Positions 10,399-21,984 of a stretch of DNA of 64,000 bases are shown here, in pieces. Both the position numbers and the translations under genes were made by a program. The notes beneath the pieces are model-generated. The model worked only from the letters and a program-made list of their open reading frames with translations. It did no database searches and was not told where the DNA came from. Within the stretch, counting starts at the first letter, position 1. Every line of letters begins with the position of its first letter. The stretch comes from Pyrus communis (lineage: Eukaryota > Streptophyta > Magnoliopsida > Rosales > Rosaceae), in the NCBI RefSeq assembly GCF_963583255.1, contig NC_084814.1, positions 16,973,464-17,037,463 of the forward strand. Reading direction: 5' to 3'.

Positions 10399-13300
10399 TC
10401 ATCGGCATTGGTGACTAAATCTGCCAAGCCAAGTCTCGCCGAATCCTGTTGGACAGTCTCGGCGCTGACCTCAATCATTTTCTGTACCGAAATTCTCGTC
10501 GGCCGCCCATCCTCGTTAAGGCCTTGGAGGGTGATGTAGCCGACGTGATCATCGTAATAGCGAGCCTGAATCATGTTGGTTTCAAATGGTTGATTATCGG
10601 CTGGGTGGACTACGATCGATTTGCCATCCCAAAAGATGAGGACTTGGTATAGTGATGAAGGAATGCAACTGGTTTGGTGGATCAAATCGCAGCCAAGTAA
10701 TACATTATAGTCGGTCTTGGAGTCAATTATAAAGAATGCCGTCATGTGTTGACGACTGGCAATGCTGACTTCCAACGGGAGCACTCATTTGGTCTGAGAC
10801 TTGTCACCAACGAAGCTGCTCATAGTGATACCTGACGGGATGAGTTCATTATCAGAACGGCGTAAAGCCTTCATGATGGACATCGGCATAATGTTGACTG
10901 TGGCTCCACAGTCGACAAACACTTTAGAAATGGGAAATCTTTCGATGTGAGCCGTGACGTACAACGGCTTGAGGTGTTGGAGATTAACCGAGGAGGAACG
11001 GGGAAATAATTCGGCCAAAGCTGCCTTAAGGTTGTCCCCGTTTCGAACTTCCTTATCGTCGTCGTTTGCGACGAAATCTACTTGTGTTGCTTCCTAAGCG
11101 ACCACGTCTCCGTCCAAGAAATTTGATTGGTGAGTACTTGGTTGGAATTCGGCTGGTGGGACGTGGACCATGCTGATCTCCATATGTTTGAGGACCGAAG
11201 GACCCATGAGATTATGGTCATCGTCTTCCGCAGAAGTAGCCATAGTATCAGTCGGCGGAACATCGTCAATCGAACTTTGAAATGCCTTGGTGTGAACCGT
11301 CATCTGAGGCGTGTTGACCGAGTCGAGTTTGTTTTGGCTATTGTCCTCGACTATGTTTATTGCCGAAGACTTATTTTGGTCTTGCGTTATACGAGCTCGT
11401 TCTTCATAGGCGATACGGTCGTTCCTCATGTCCAGATATGTATCCAACTGTGCTATCCTTTTTTCCTCGTCGGCCGTGAGGCCGAAGAGAGATACAGCCG
11501 AGAAAACTTCGAAATGATAGCGCAAATGCTGAAGGTCTTTGAGTGAAAAGGGTAATTCGGCCGCGTCAATATCTGTGTAAGGATCGACCTCAAAACCAAG
11601 GACCCGAGCCTCCCGTATATGTTGGAATCTAGCTTTGATCGCTGGGTCGGAAGTTTTCTGAATAATTTGCTCGGCATCAGGGCAAGTTAGAGCTAGGTCG
11701 GGGGCTTCCTGACACGCCTTGGGTAGTTCGTACAGGTCATTGGCGGAATATTTCTTATGAAACTTTCGCATGTATTCCAGGGATTCACCGAGGAATGGAG
11801 GGTGTAAATTGCGTCGTATTTTGATAAACGGCTCACGCGGTGGTAACGGAGAAAGTTTCCTTTCGTCGTCCTGTCTAAAATACTCAAGACGAGCTCTCGT
11901 CTCCCCAGGCCGGAGAAGAAGCTTGATACGTTTCTCAGACTCTTCAATGGTGGCTTCAAAGCCGGGAGCCGCTATTTTTCTCCCTTCGACTAACTCGGTC
12001 ATGATAGTCGGGGTTGGCCGTTCACTAATGCTTTCCACAGCCTTTTTTGGTTGCCACTGGTTGGCAGGGTTGGTCTGCGCTTCTCGTCGTCGAGCTATGC
12101 AATCTATTCGTTGGCGATGACGTTTTTGAGATTTAGACAACGCCGTATATAGGCCAGTCGAAGAATTGTAACTGTACCAGCGTTGATCCGACGTCCTGGG
12201 TGGTTTGAAAGTTTTTCGATCGGCTGGTAGGCCCGAACTGCTGGTATTGCGCGAATAATAATCCTCATTATAGAAAGGTGCGTCGAAGTCAAAACGCCGC
12301 CTGACCGGGGCCTGGTCTATTGGCCGTACTTGTGGGCCGAGTCTATCGAACACTTGGCGTCGTGGACCGTTACCAAGTCCCCGTGGCGATGTTGTAGGGG
12401 TCGTGGATGGTGACGAAGATGTCTTCTTCCCAGGTTCGACTGGTGTTTTACAATGGTCGCATAAAACCCTTGATTCATGAGTTTCGTCTGAACTCAACCC
12501 CGTCATAGGCTCATCGATGGGTGGCCCCGAGCGTTCCGTAGGCGGTGCATTTGAAAATAACTCAATCTTTAGTCTTGTCTGACCATTCCGTCTATGGATA
12601 TGCTGCACCGGGACGTATTCGGCCTTCCCTTTGTTTTTAGGAAGATGAGCATCCACCATACCAATTGTTGTTAAAGGGAAGGGATTGACGTCGACCGCCA
12701 TCTGCTTTTCCGGAAATTTCAATTTTCCTTTCTCGATCCAACTTTGAATTGTGTCTCGGAATACAACACAATTATTGGTTGCATGCTTATTAGAATTATG
12801 ATACTTGCAGTATATCTTGCCCTTCAATTCATCGGCCTTAGGGATGGTATGTCCCGGCCGAAGCTTGATGATTTTTGCTGCCAATAATTGATCGAAAATT
12901 GCATCGGCTTTGGTGATATCGAAAGTATATACTTTCGACGGTTTACTCATCTCCTCGACGGCCGAACAGGTCTTGGTGTCTTTGGAACTTACTTGAGCTA
13001 AAGCCTTGCAGACATAAGGTTTATCTATTACTATCTCGGCCGCATCCACACTAGCATACTAAGGGTCCTCGCTTTCGGCCAATGCATAGCTAACCGTGGG
13101 ATTCTTATACAACGTCCCCCGGGATGGTGACTTTGATATCTTTTCTTCTCGGAGCAGATAATCATAGTGTTCAACGTGTTGAGCAAGTTCGTACATATCT
13201 CGAATGTTTGCCCCCAGAAACTTCTTTTTGTATTCGACGTCCAATCCGTTGAGGGCAATCCTGACAAACTCCACTTCGGGGAGAGGTACTCGGCACCAAT

Positions 13301-14194
13301 TCCTGGCCTACTTAAACCTTGTTAGGTATTCCATTGGAGATTCGTCGGACGCTTGAGCCATCCTGGCCAGCGATGATACGGACATTTCCATTCCTGGCCG
13401 ATAGAATTGTTCATGGAATTTCTCCACTAACTCTTCCCAACTCTGCACGGAGTTGGGTGGGAGATTAATGTACCAGGCGAAAGCTGAGCCTGTAAGTGAA
13501 AAATTAAACAGCCGTAATTTATAGAAGTCGTTATTGACGTCTCTACACTGCGCTGTGAACCGAGCCACATGTTCTAATGAGGATAAAGACGATTCCCCGG
13601 CGAAGAGGCTGAAATCAGGGATCTTAAAACCTCGTGGGTATTCAAACCTTTCCACATAAGCCGGGTATGGATGGATGAATTTTGGAAACTTCGGCCCCTT
13701 CTTTAGGGCCGAGTCAATCATTCTTTGGACTTCGGTTATGTTTACGAAGGCGGCTTCTTCTCCCTGGCTTGGTCCCTCGGATCTATTGCCCGGTCCACCT
13801 CTTTTATCCAAGGTAATTGGTTGTGGCCGGGCGGACCCTCTCTCAGCTTGTATTGGAATATTCGTAGAAAGCTGTCGAGGCTGGCCGACCTGGCCATCTT
13901 CGAAGGCTTTACTAACCAACAGTTCAAGCATCCTGGTCTGTGTATCGTTGTTACTTCGTATCGCTTCCAGTAAATCATTCATTTTTTGACCAATCGACTG
14001 CTCGGCGTGTTGTGAGGTTGTCCACCGAGATAGATTTCATTCTCTCGGCGTGTTGCACTTGTGGCCTCGGGCGGCACAACAATGATCGGATTTTTTGCAG
14101 GGTGCAAATCCTGCCCAAGGCCTTGCACTGGTAAGTCAGTTGTTGACTTTCTCATGGTTGTTTTCTTCTTTACAGACCGTGTCTCAATGGTCAT
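10395..14194 (-). pseudogene. Tat element gag and protease
   Basis: The likely start is ATG at 14194. A run of A at about 13983-13988 has lost its frame, and the main gag frame continues from 13982. Gag core motifs (FAWYINLPPNS, SWEELVEKFHEQFYRPG) lie near 13.45-13.5 kb and a knuckle-like CKYH...HATNNC near 12.8 kb. The protease near 10.9 kb has VFVDCGATVNIMP, with Cys where D-S/T-G is usual. In-frame stops are TAG at 13308-13310, TAG at 13059-13061, TAG at 11094-11096 and TGA at 10785-10787; the frame ends at 10395 where RT continues in another frame. The reading frame is otherwise conserved for 3.6 kb, so the decay is recent. No functional polyprotein can be made from this copy. Confidence 0.9.
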
Positions 14195-14218
14195 GAACTC
14201 CGAAGGTTTAGCATAAAG

Positions 14219-14236
14219 GTCCCACTGGGCGTGCCA
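14219..14236 (-). other. Primer binding site
   Basis: On the minus strand TGGCACGCCCAGTGGGAC begins 3 nt inside the 5' LTR. It starts with TGG, complementary to a tRNA CCA end, which fixes the element orientation. I do not identify the tRNA. Confidence 0.7.
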
Positions 14237-14239
14237 AAA

Positions 14240-15201
14240 TGTTGACTCTAAAATTACAAAAACCTACGTGGCGCGCAGGCCAAGTAACTAATAAGCTAAC
14301 TACGTCCTTCGGTTGAATGTGGGGCGTGCCAACTCGTCGGCCGAGCTCGGCCGAGGAGTAAAATTCGTTGATGTAGCGTTGAGCGCGTCGTTGACTTCTC
14401 TATTTTTCGATTGCGACCGAGGAAGGAACCCTCTCGGTCTCTAGGTTCTATAGCCTGAAGACAAGGCTACTAATTCTGCGGAGTTCACAAATCGTCGGAG
14501 CCCGATTCGGTCATTGTGATTATATTCGTAAGAGTATAAGCACGTCGAATCGAGACCAAACTGTATGGGCATAGGTACTCAAACGTGATATATGTCTTGA
14601 TGGTAAATGTAGTTCGGCCGTCGGAATGCCGAACCCTGAAACTTACTTGCGAGTATCCAATCATAAAATCACTCGGCGTCCAGTACGCCGAGTAACGCAA
14701 CTCGTAACACCTGACTATGTCGAGAAGGCTAGCAAGGTGACCTCTACCAACAAGGGTTCGAAAACCCTTCTCGGCCGAGACTTAGATAGGTAATCGGTCG
14801 GCCTCGACGCAGTGCTGTTTATCCAAACTGAAGGTGCTTCTCGGTCGACTGATTATGCGGCAGCAGTGCTGTTTATCCAAACTGAAGGTGCTCGTCGGGT
14901 GCCTCCACAGTGCTGTTTATCCAAACTGAAGGTATGTCGGCAGAAAAAGAAAAGGAAAAATCTCAAGGTATTTGAGAGGTTTTGCGCAAGGCAATTGTAT
15001 GCTGAATTGAAGGGGGCCTTTTCTGTTGCGCGATTTCTTGTATTTATAGCACCCCATTCCTTGAGACCGATTTGCATCCTGATCTGGATTGGGAGTCCTT
15101 GTCCCGTTTCAACTCTAACTCGAACACACCCATTCCCACTGGGTTTCTGAACTTTCCCCCCTTTCGAGGCTTTATTCTTTGCCGGTCGGGAATCCAGGTC
15201 G
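14240..15201 (-). repeat. 5' LTR of the Tat element, truncated
   Basis: Matches 1789-2751 of the other LTR (about 30 mismatches counted by eye) and then stops abruptly at AATCCAGGTCG. The outer 167 bp (start of U3) are missing and LINE reverse transcriptase sequence follows. A TATAAATA box is kept at 15041-15048 (minus), so transcription into gag is conceivable but upstream promoter sequence is gone. Confidence 0.92.
15041..15048 (-). promoter_or_regulatory. TATA box of the 5' LTR
   Basis: TATAAATA on the minus strand, about 0.8 kb upstream of the inner LTR edge and conserved between the two LTRs. It is the probable start region of the gag-pol transcript. Confidence 0.6.
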
Positions 15202-17736
15202 AAGGCCTTACTCAGTTTGAGCATAACACCCTTTAGATTCCGCCATTCCACAAGATCGAAGGCCTTACTCATGTCAAGTTTCATTGCCATGAATCCCTTT
15301 TTTCCAGCTTCTTCCTAGGGGTGGGCACGGTTTGATTCGGTGCGGTTTTGAAACCAAAACCGAAATGAAACCAAACCATTTGGTTCGGTTCGGTGCGGTT
15401 TCAAATGGTTTCGGTTTGGTTTTTAAGAAAAAAATGTACAATTTGCAATTTAACATATTAATAAGCATCTCCCAATAGCAATAGGAAAATGACATTTGTT
15501 ACGTAAACAATTAGCTTGTTGCATGCAGTTGTGATGTTAAAACATGTTTGTGCAATAAAACATGTTTATCATAAAACAAGTTGAATAAATTTGAATTCAT
15601 TAAAAGTGAGCGAAACTTTCATACTAGAATATGTGATATCATGCTTCAAATGAGTGGACTTCATTAGATCATTGTTCGACTCTTGATAACAAGATTAGTC
15701 CACCCTTGTACATATATGTGTGTGTGATGGTATAAAATAGCAAAGGTCCTTCAAGTTAATGAAGGAAAGAAAGTGATGAATGATGATATTCTAGTGTGGT
15801 TGAGTTCATACTAAGTGTATAGATTCTAACAAACAACCAATTAAAACATGAAATCTAATATGGAAATTTAATTAAATATTTATTAATATTTGCAGTGCGA
15901 TTTTCAAAAGCCAAAACCAAAACCAAACTGTTTTCTATGTTGCGGTTAGGTTTCAAAACCGAAACCGTTTCAAAATCGCAAAACCAAACCATTCGGTGCG
16001 GTTCGATTTGGTTCGTGTTTTGGTTTTGGTTTTCAGTTCTAAGTGCCCACCCCTACTTCTTCCTCAAAACAAAGTGAGTTATTTTCGACGCCAAAAGAGT
16101 GTTGTTGGAAATTAATCGACCCAAGACAAATGCACTCTGGTGGTCAGATATGATACGAGGGATAATAAGCTTAATACGGATATTGTTAGAAAGCACTTTG
16201 GAGATACCCCTGTACAAGACGTTACATAAGCAAAGGTGGCCCATTTTGATCGGATTTTTTACCTTGGGAATCAAAGTCATGTAGGTGAAATTGATCTTTT
16301 TGAGCATTTTACCATAATTGAGGACCGAAAGGATCACTACGGAGACATCTTTGCCAACAATATGCCAAAACTTTTGGAAAAACACCAGAAGGATTCCATT
16401 AGGAAGAACGCATCCTTAACCTCTGTGTCCATGAACTCAGCCTCAAGAACATGAAGCATATCGACATCAATCCTCTGATCGAGGGCATCAAATATTTCAT
16501 CCGCATCTAGGTCGCTCCCCTGATTGGACCTGAAGATGTTGTTGAAATAACCAAGGACCGAGTTCTCAATTTCCTGTATATTCTGAGACCAAGTGCCTTG
16601 CAAATTTGTTAACCCTCTAATCCGGTTCTTTGCCTTTCTGCCATTTGCACATTTATGGCAAAAACGAGAATTGCGGTCCCCTCTTTTCATCCATTAATTA
16701 CAGGACCTTTGCCTCCAAAATGCTTTTTTTTTTTTTTTTATAACAGGTCATCCAGCTAGGCTAAGAGATTCACCATTTCGCCCAAGAAGACGTCCCAAAT
16801 TGGTTGGGCAAGAATAAAGCCGAGTTTGGCTTGAATGTCATTAATATCCTCTTGCCTAGACTGGAAAGCATCATGCTACCATTTCAGAAGAGCCTCCCAA
16901 ACAACTTTAATTTTCTCACAGACTTGGAAGAAGGAGACACCCACAGTAGGAGTATCTCATGCTCTCTGAATAACCATTTTACATTCCTCATGATTCGTCC
17001 AAAGATCTTCAAAATAAAACATAAAGCGTCTTCGAGAAGACGGTATAGGACAACTTCGAACATCCAGGAGGATAGGGATATGATTAGACTTAGAGAGGTT
17101 TAAATGGCGCATCACAGCAGCATGATACTTATCTTTCTAATCTCGAGAGGCGAAGACCATATCTAGACGTTTTTTGACACCCCTATGCACACTAGTCATC
17201 CATGTGAACGGTTCCCCAGTAAACCTAAGATTCGTGATATAACACTCTTCAATCGCTTCTCGAAACTGTAAGATTTGGCCAACCCCACCATTTTTTTCCT
17301 CAGTAATCAATAGCTCATTGAAGTCTCCTCCGCAAACCCATAGTATAGAAGAATTAGAGGCCAATGAGCAGAGTAAGTTCCAACTGCTGATTAGCAGCAC
17401 GGCAATGGGATGGCCATAAAAACTAGTAAGCCTCCAGTGATCATCATCCTCCAACCCACCAATTTAAGCATCAATGTGATTTAAGATGATGAGAGGATCT
17501 GTATTGGTATATCCTTCTTCCACATCAAGACAAGACCTCCTAATCTCCCTCTCGAATTGACTACAAAATTTTCATCAAAGCCAAACTTTATACATCAAAG
17601 ACCTCAGTGTAGCAGCATAGTACTTGGTCTCACTTAAAAATACTATACTAGAAGCTTGCTATTGGATAAGCCTAATCAGTGCCTAAACTGTCTGAGGGTT
17701 CTCAAGCCCCTGACAGTTCCAAAATAAAATTCTCAT
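15202..17736 (-). pseudogene. LINE ORF2: endonuclease and reverse transcriptase, broken
   Basis: Starts at ATG 17736 with MRILFWNCQGLENPQTV followed by a stop, a typical L1-type ORF2 start. The endonuclease segment is open at 17454-17137, with WRLTSFYGHP, CGGDFNELL and FTWMTS...RLDMVFAS. RT follows at about 16690-15205, with LIPKVKNP, LCNVLYRGISKVLSN, IISDHQSAFVLGR and, beyond the hAT insertion, MKLDMSKAFDLVEW. Sequence after this motif, including the catalytic FADD region, is missing because the LTR junction cuts it off. There are multiple frameshifts, including a short A-rich insertion near 16725. Confidence 0.85.
15316..16055. mobile_element. Non-autonomous hAT-type element, 740 bp
   Basis: Perfect 13-bp terminal inverted repeats TAGGGGTGGGCAC are flanked by an 8-bp target duplication CTTCTTCC (15308-15315 and 16056-16063). 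The subterminal regions are packed with GGTTTGGTT/CGGTTT-like motifs in both orientations and the centre is AT-rich without coding capacity. Eight-bp duplication and this end sequence are hAT features. Removing the element rejoins the LINE reverse transcriptase text. Confidence 0.93.
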
Positions 17737-17859
17737 TGTGCCCGTGAGGTTGATAGTACTCAGCCTCCACCAATCGCTCATTGGTGCTTTCATGCATCTG
17801 CTTCCTGCCTGAAAGACCATCATCTTTAGCATCCACAAGTTCCTTTGTGGGGCTAATAG

Positions 17860-19386
17860 TTACCTCACATAGAATGTTGGGAATAAAATCATCCTGAGCC
17901 ACCGACATTGCCAGAGAGTGTCGTCACACCACGTCCCCCTAGAGCGTCCCTTATTTCCCTTGCGCGGAGTGTTAGAAAGGTGAAAGGTTTTTCCATGTCG
18001 GGGAATACTAGTTAAACGAGCATTCTTAGGAGATGATTCCAAAGACAAAAGTGGGTTACGCCATACATGTGATGATGGGTGTTACAGTGTGCAACACATG
18101 AAATATCATTGAGCCCGCACATGGGCTTTCCTCAACATAACTAGGATAAGGCCCAAAGTGATGCGGGTCATATAACAATACTCCAGAATTTTTGAAAGCC
18201 CAAGGTGGCACCTTATGAAGGTCACACCATACCTTGTCAATGGACAAACCATTGATAGTAATGGTCAGCGAACCATTAGTAAACTGGGTCTCATAGTTAT
18301 CTGGGTGCCAAACATGGTCGAGATCCAGCATAGAGGAACACTGCGCGGATGGTTCGGCTTGCTCCACCATAACACTCGAGTTAGGATAACCAATGTCGTT
18401 GGTCACAGGTGTGCGCATGTCAGATGTGCCAGACGAAACAAGGTCAGATAATGCAGGAATTGTCTTGTCCTTGTTGGGCCTCAGTACCGACTTCCTGACC
18501 TCTTCTTGAATTTCCTCTTTTCCATGAATAGTTACGCCGGTTCTTCCCATAGCTCCTCAGGCAAGCTATAAAAATCACAGTCGAAATTCCATTTTCAACG
18601 CCAATGATGCTCATTCACTGTGGAGGTCGCAGGGAGCGAGCCTTAGGGGGGAAATATGAGGGAAGAAGCCAAAGAAATTCGAAGGGTGCACATCTCTACA
18701 TTAGAGTAGTTTTCTCCTAAACCCATTTCCGGCGTCTGCCATGGACAACCCTTGGAGTGGCCTAATCTGTTGCACTTGAAGTAAACGTGCATCAACCCCT
18801 CATACTTCAATCGAATCAACTTCTTTCATGCCATCGGACAAGGCATCATGACTCTGGAGTGGAGAGGTTTACTGGTGTCAAAATCAATCCACCTTCGTAG
18901 AAAACCTATGAACCTAATCTTCGATGGATCCTCAATCTCCAACACATATCCAAGTTTTCCCCTAGATAAAGGGCACTTTTTTGGGTGCATAAATTTCGGG
19001 GGGTGCTGTGTGCCTGAATCCAATATATCGGCTGATCAGCTCGAATGTCATCGAGGGAATGGTAAAGAGGCCAGGGCTTAGCTGAGAAAGTGTACCATTT
19101 CATAAACCAAGGGTTCCCCCTCTAGGATTCGGTGCGCTACTTCCTCTTCACCAACAGTGATGGAGTATATATTCGGTTTCGCCTTCAAAACCCTTACCAT
19201 GCTTAAGTCGTTCCAGGCCTGCCTGAGCATTTCCTTGACTTCAGATTCAGGGGGTTCTTAGTCGGTGATAAGTCTGCTATACAGGTGAATCGACTCCTCA
19301 AATCGATCCTCCAAATCAACAAAACCTTCAAAGTAAATCAACATGCACTTGAGCTCCTCCTCATTTAGAGCTGGCTGATGAGACAT
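17860..19386 (-). pseudogene. LINE ORF1, broken
   Basis: Begins MSHQPALNEEELKCMLIYF at 19386 and runs with several in-frame stops through segments typical of plant LINE ORF1 (DUF4283-like; IHLYSRLI, PLVYEMVHFLS, IRFIGFLRRWIDFDT). A zinc-knuckle-like YFKCNRLGHSKGC near 18.75 kb has Tyr where the first Cys is expected. The tail continues to about 17.86 kb. The role in LINEs is RNA binding; this copy is non-functional. Confidence 0.65.
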
Positions 19387-19640
19387 TTCGACATAGTTTC
19401 AGGGGTGGTGGACATAGAAATTAGGGGGAAATGGGTTGAAAAACAAGGGAGAGACACTGAGGAAATGGGTTGAAATATCAAGAAAAGATACTAAGGAGGT
19501 ACACAACCTCACAAAAAAGGCACAAGGCCTTACTTCGAGCTACACCAGCTCATTGTTCGCCGTTCACACAGACCTCCATTTTGTCAAGGAACTTCATTCC
19601 TCCTTGGATGCTTGGTGTACATAGTCTTACCAAAACAAAT

Positions 19641-20355
19641 AGTTGACTTTTCCCTAACAAATGAATAAAGAAATAAAATAGTTACGTCTAGAATCATTAC
19701 CACAAAACAAGATTATTGCTTATAAAAAGTCAACAGATCTCGATATGCTCACGCTGGACACAATTATGTACTCGTTCTTTTAGCACTATTTGGTGAAATT
19801 TCTCATAGATTAGTTTAATAAACATCAAACTTTTTTGCATTATTTAGTGAAATTTTCATAAGAGTTTATTTACATTTTTTTATGTTAAACAATAGTTTTA
19901 TTAAATTAAACGTTAGATTAGCCACCAACGGTGTTCGAACCCACGTCGTCATGCAAGAACTCAACTTTTTTCCACCACTACGGTAAAAGGGCAATTGCAG
20001 AGCTTATTTACATGTATTTGGCATAAAATTTTTTTTTTTTAACAATATACATTTATTTGTTTTGATAAATACCATTTTTGGTGAGATAACTTGAATGTAG
20101 ATGCAACCAACTTTCTCAATCAAACCTTCTTGTACTACCTTTTCATCTCTATATTTTGTTCTTGTAATCCTTCACGACAATCACAACTCTATAGTTTCTA
20201 GATTACTTTTTTAAGATCAACTTTATCAAAAATCAACGAAATTATCAATATTTAAACCCTTTTTTTTTTTTTTTTAATAAAGGGAGACAATTGTGCAAGC
20301 TATGATTATTTAAACCTTTCAATATCTACTTTGTTAAAAGGAGGCAGATTGTCTA
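19641..20355. other. Intergenic DNA with repeat traces
   Basis: No gene seen. GTTCGAACCC at about 19933 resembles a pol III B box and occurs within repeat-like text, but no A box or tail could be paired with it. Poly(T) runs lie near 20030 and 20265. Confidence 0.5.
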
Positions 20356-20509
20356 CCTTTTTGTTTGGGTGCCCTTCCCATCCCCTCTTATTTTGTGCGG
20401 TCACGGTTAACCCACGTAAACATTTTATATTGATATATAAAATGTTGACGTGGGTTAACCGTGACCGCACAAAATAAGAGGGGATGAAAAGGGCACCCAA
20501 ACAAAAAGG
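20356..20509. repeat. 154-bp near-perfect hairpin (MITE-like)
   Basis: Arms 20356-20430 and 20435-20509 are reverse complements over 75 nt with three mismatches and a TGAT loop. The arm includes GCGGTCACGGTTAACCCACG. Such a foldback is typical of a small MITE and would form a long dsRNA stem if transcribed. It lies about 1.6 kb upstream of the receptor kinase start codon. No convincing target duplication was found. Confidence 0.85.
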
Positions 20510-20983
20510 CAAATCTTCTTGTTAAAAACCAACCAAATTCAAAATTATTTAGTCCTATATAATATTGATTTAATAAAAAAGATAAATCATATTCAAATCA
20601 TTAAAGAAAAACCTAAAAGGTGAACAATTAAAATTATGGTTCAACAATACAAGTTAAGAAGGTAAAAACAAGAACGATCAAATGAGGTTGCAAGGGTTCA
20701 TCAACTTGAGGATAAGTGTTGGTCAACAACCCGTATATAATAATTTAATATTTTTTTGTTAAAGTAAAAAATGAAAATTCGTGCTAACAAAGTCAACCAA
20801 ACGCCGTCACCCATCGCTACCCTAATCGTTAACTAACGACCGCTCAAGAACGAGAAGAGCACCTCAATCGGGTCCACATGTCAAATCCCCACCACACCAC
20901 GTCACCATCCGAACCACAATAACGGCGTTTGCGTCCACCAAGTCACGAACGCACGATCTACTCGCTCCCACCACCGGTTACGT
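20510..20983. other. Upstream region of the receptor kinase gene
   Basis: No gene. AT-rich up to about 20.77 kb, then GC richer towards the putative promoter. Confidence 0.4.
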
Positions 20984-20990
20984 TATAATA
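20984..20990 (+). promoter_or_regulatory. Candidate TATA box of the receptor kinase gene
   Basis: TATAATA is followed about 20-40 bp downstream by a (CAG)7 run (21010-21030) and CT-rich leader sequence, as seen at plant transcription starts. The leader appears to be spliced, since it is about 1 kb from the ATG and contains candidate donors (CAGGTATTT at about 21071) and an acceptor (TTTGTCAG at about 21903). Confidence 0.4.
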
Positions 20991-21907
20991 ACTCCCACCC
21001 CGCACTCCTCAGCAGCAGCAGCAGCAGCAGCCACCACTCTCTTCTCCTTCACTCAGCTTCTTCGGAAAAACAGGTATTTTTCCAGAGCCCTCCAAATCCC
21101 GTGAATTAAAATAGCGGCTTCATTCTTCTTGTTTTTGCACTTTTTACCCCAAAAACAGGACAAAAAAAGGTAAAATCATTTACCTTTGGCCTTTTTTGCA
21201 ACAGTATTCTCCTCCTTCCCCTCCCCCTCCCCCTCCCCCTCAGGTTTATTCACATTGGATGCTAATAGCTTCCGGCACCATCAGTTTAGAGTCATCATAA
21301 CATGTACGTTTCCACTGCTCTCTCTCTCATTCCTCACAGTAATTTTCTCTCTCCACATTTTACTTTGTTGTACCATATAGTAATTTTCCTCTGAATTTTT
21401 TTGGGTTCAGAGGCAGACTTGAACTTGTATTCGACTTGGGTTCACTCAAAATAGCAGAAAACCTTGATGGGTCAGTTCTGAAATCAATGGTGTTTATGTA
21501 AAGGTATGTTTTGAGCTTCTGTGCACTTTGGTTTTCCAATTTATTTTTTTTTTTTTTTTTTTTTTTTTTTACAGTTTATGAACACAATTCCCATGTAAAA
21601 TTCTTGGGTTTCTGTAAATTTTTTGAAATTTGAACTTGCAAAGCTCAAAGCAAACAAAGAACAAAAAGAAGCTCGATTTCTGGTGGTACTACTGCGTACT
21701 TTGCTTTTTGCACAATAAAATAACTCCCTTTTTTACTATATAAACACGATATTCAAAGCCTGCAAAAGCTCAAATTTCTCAGAGTCACCTCTCTGCTTTT
21801 TCTCGACAATTTTCTCGGAATCTGATTTATTTTTCTTTTTGTTTTCGCTTTACATTCTGTCTTTTGTATTTTTAACTTGTTTTTTCCCTCTATATTTTGT
21901 CAGAAGC

Positions 21908-21976
21908 ATGAAAAGATTGAAACTTCCCAGAAACAGCTCGTTATTTGAAGGGTTTGGGATTTTGGTGAGAGGGTAG
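21908..21976 (+). CDS. Upstream ORF, 22 codons
   Basis: ATG at 21908 opens a 22-residue frame ending in TAG at 21974-21976, 8 nt before the main ATG at 21985. It lies in what should be the last leader exon. It may dampen translation of the receptor kinase; whether the peptide itself matters is unknown. Confidence 0.35.
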   Translation: MKRLKLPRNSSLFEGFGILVRG

Positions 21977-21984
21977 TGAGGGAA

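Larger units (their letters stand above)
1789..15201 (-). mobile_element. Ty3/gypsy LTR retrotransposon, Tat lineage, decayed
   Basis: The element is read on the minus strand: 5' LTR (right, truncated), primer binding site, gag-protease, RT with two RNase H domains, integrase, then an opposite-strand gene, polypurine tract and 3' LTR (left). The order PR-RT-RH-IN marks Ty3/gypsy, and the second archaeal-type RNase H plus extra coding capacity between integrase and the 3' LTR mark the Tat group. The two LTRs differ at about 30 of about 960 aligned positions by my hand count, so the insertion is young to middle-aged. The coding region has at least seven disabling lesions, so it is not autonomous. 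Target duplication cannot be checked because the right end is lost. Confidence 0.92.
15202..19640 (-). mobile_element. Degenerate LINE (L1-type), 5' part
   Basis: ORF1 with a zinc-knuckle-like motif, and ORF2 with apurinic endonuclease followed by reverse transcriptase, lie in the L1 order on the minus strand. The sequence stops inside the RT domain at the truncated LTR. The right (5') edge is not sharp; ORF1 begins at 19386 and similarity cannot be followed beyond about 19.6 kb. Many stops and shifts show that it is old. It contains a hAT-type insertion at 15316-16055. Confidence 0.8.

Noticed and set aside
19920..19960. Possible tRNA or SINE with GTTCGAACCC
   Set aside because: No A box, tail or target duplication found at the right distance.
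20306..20512. Minus-strand open frame over the hairpin
   Set aside because: Its openness follows from the foldback sequence, not from coding.
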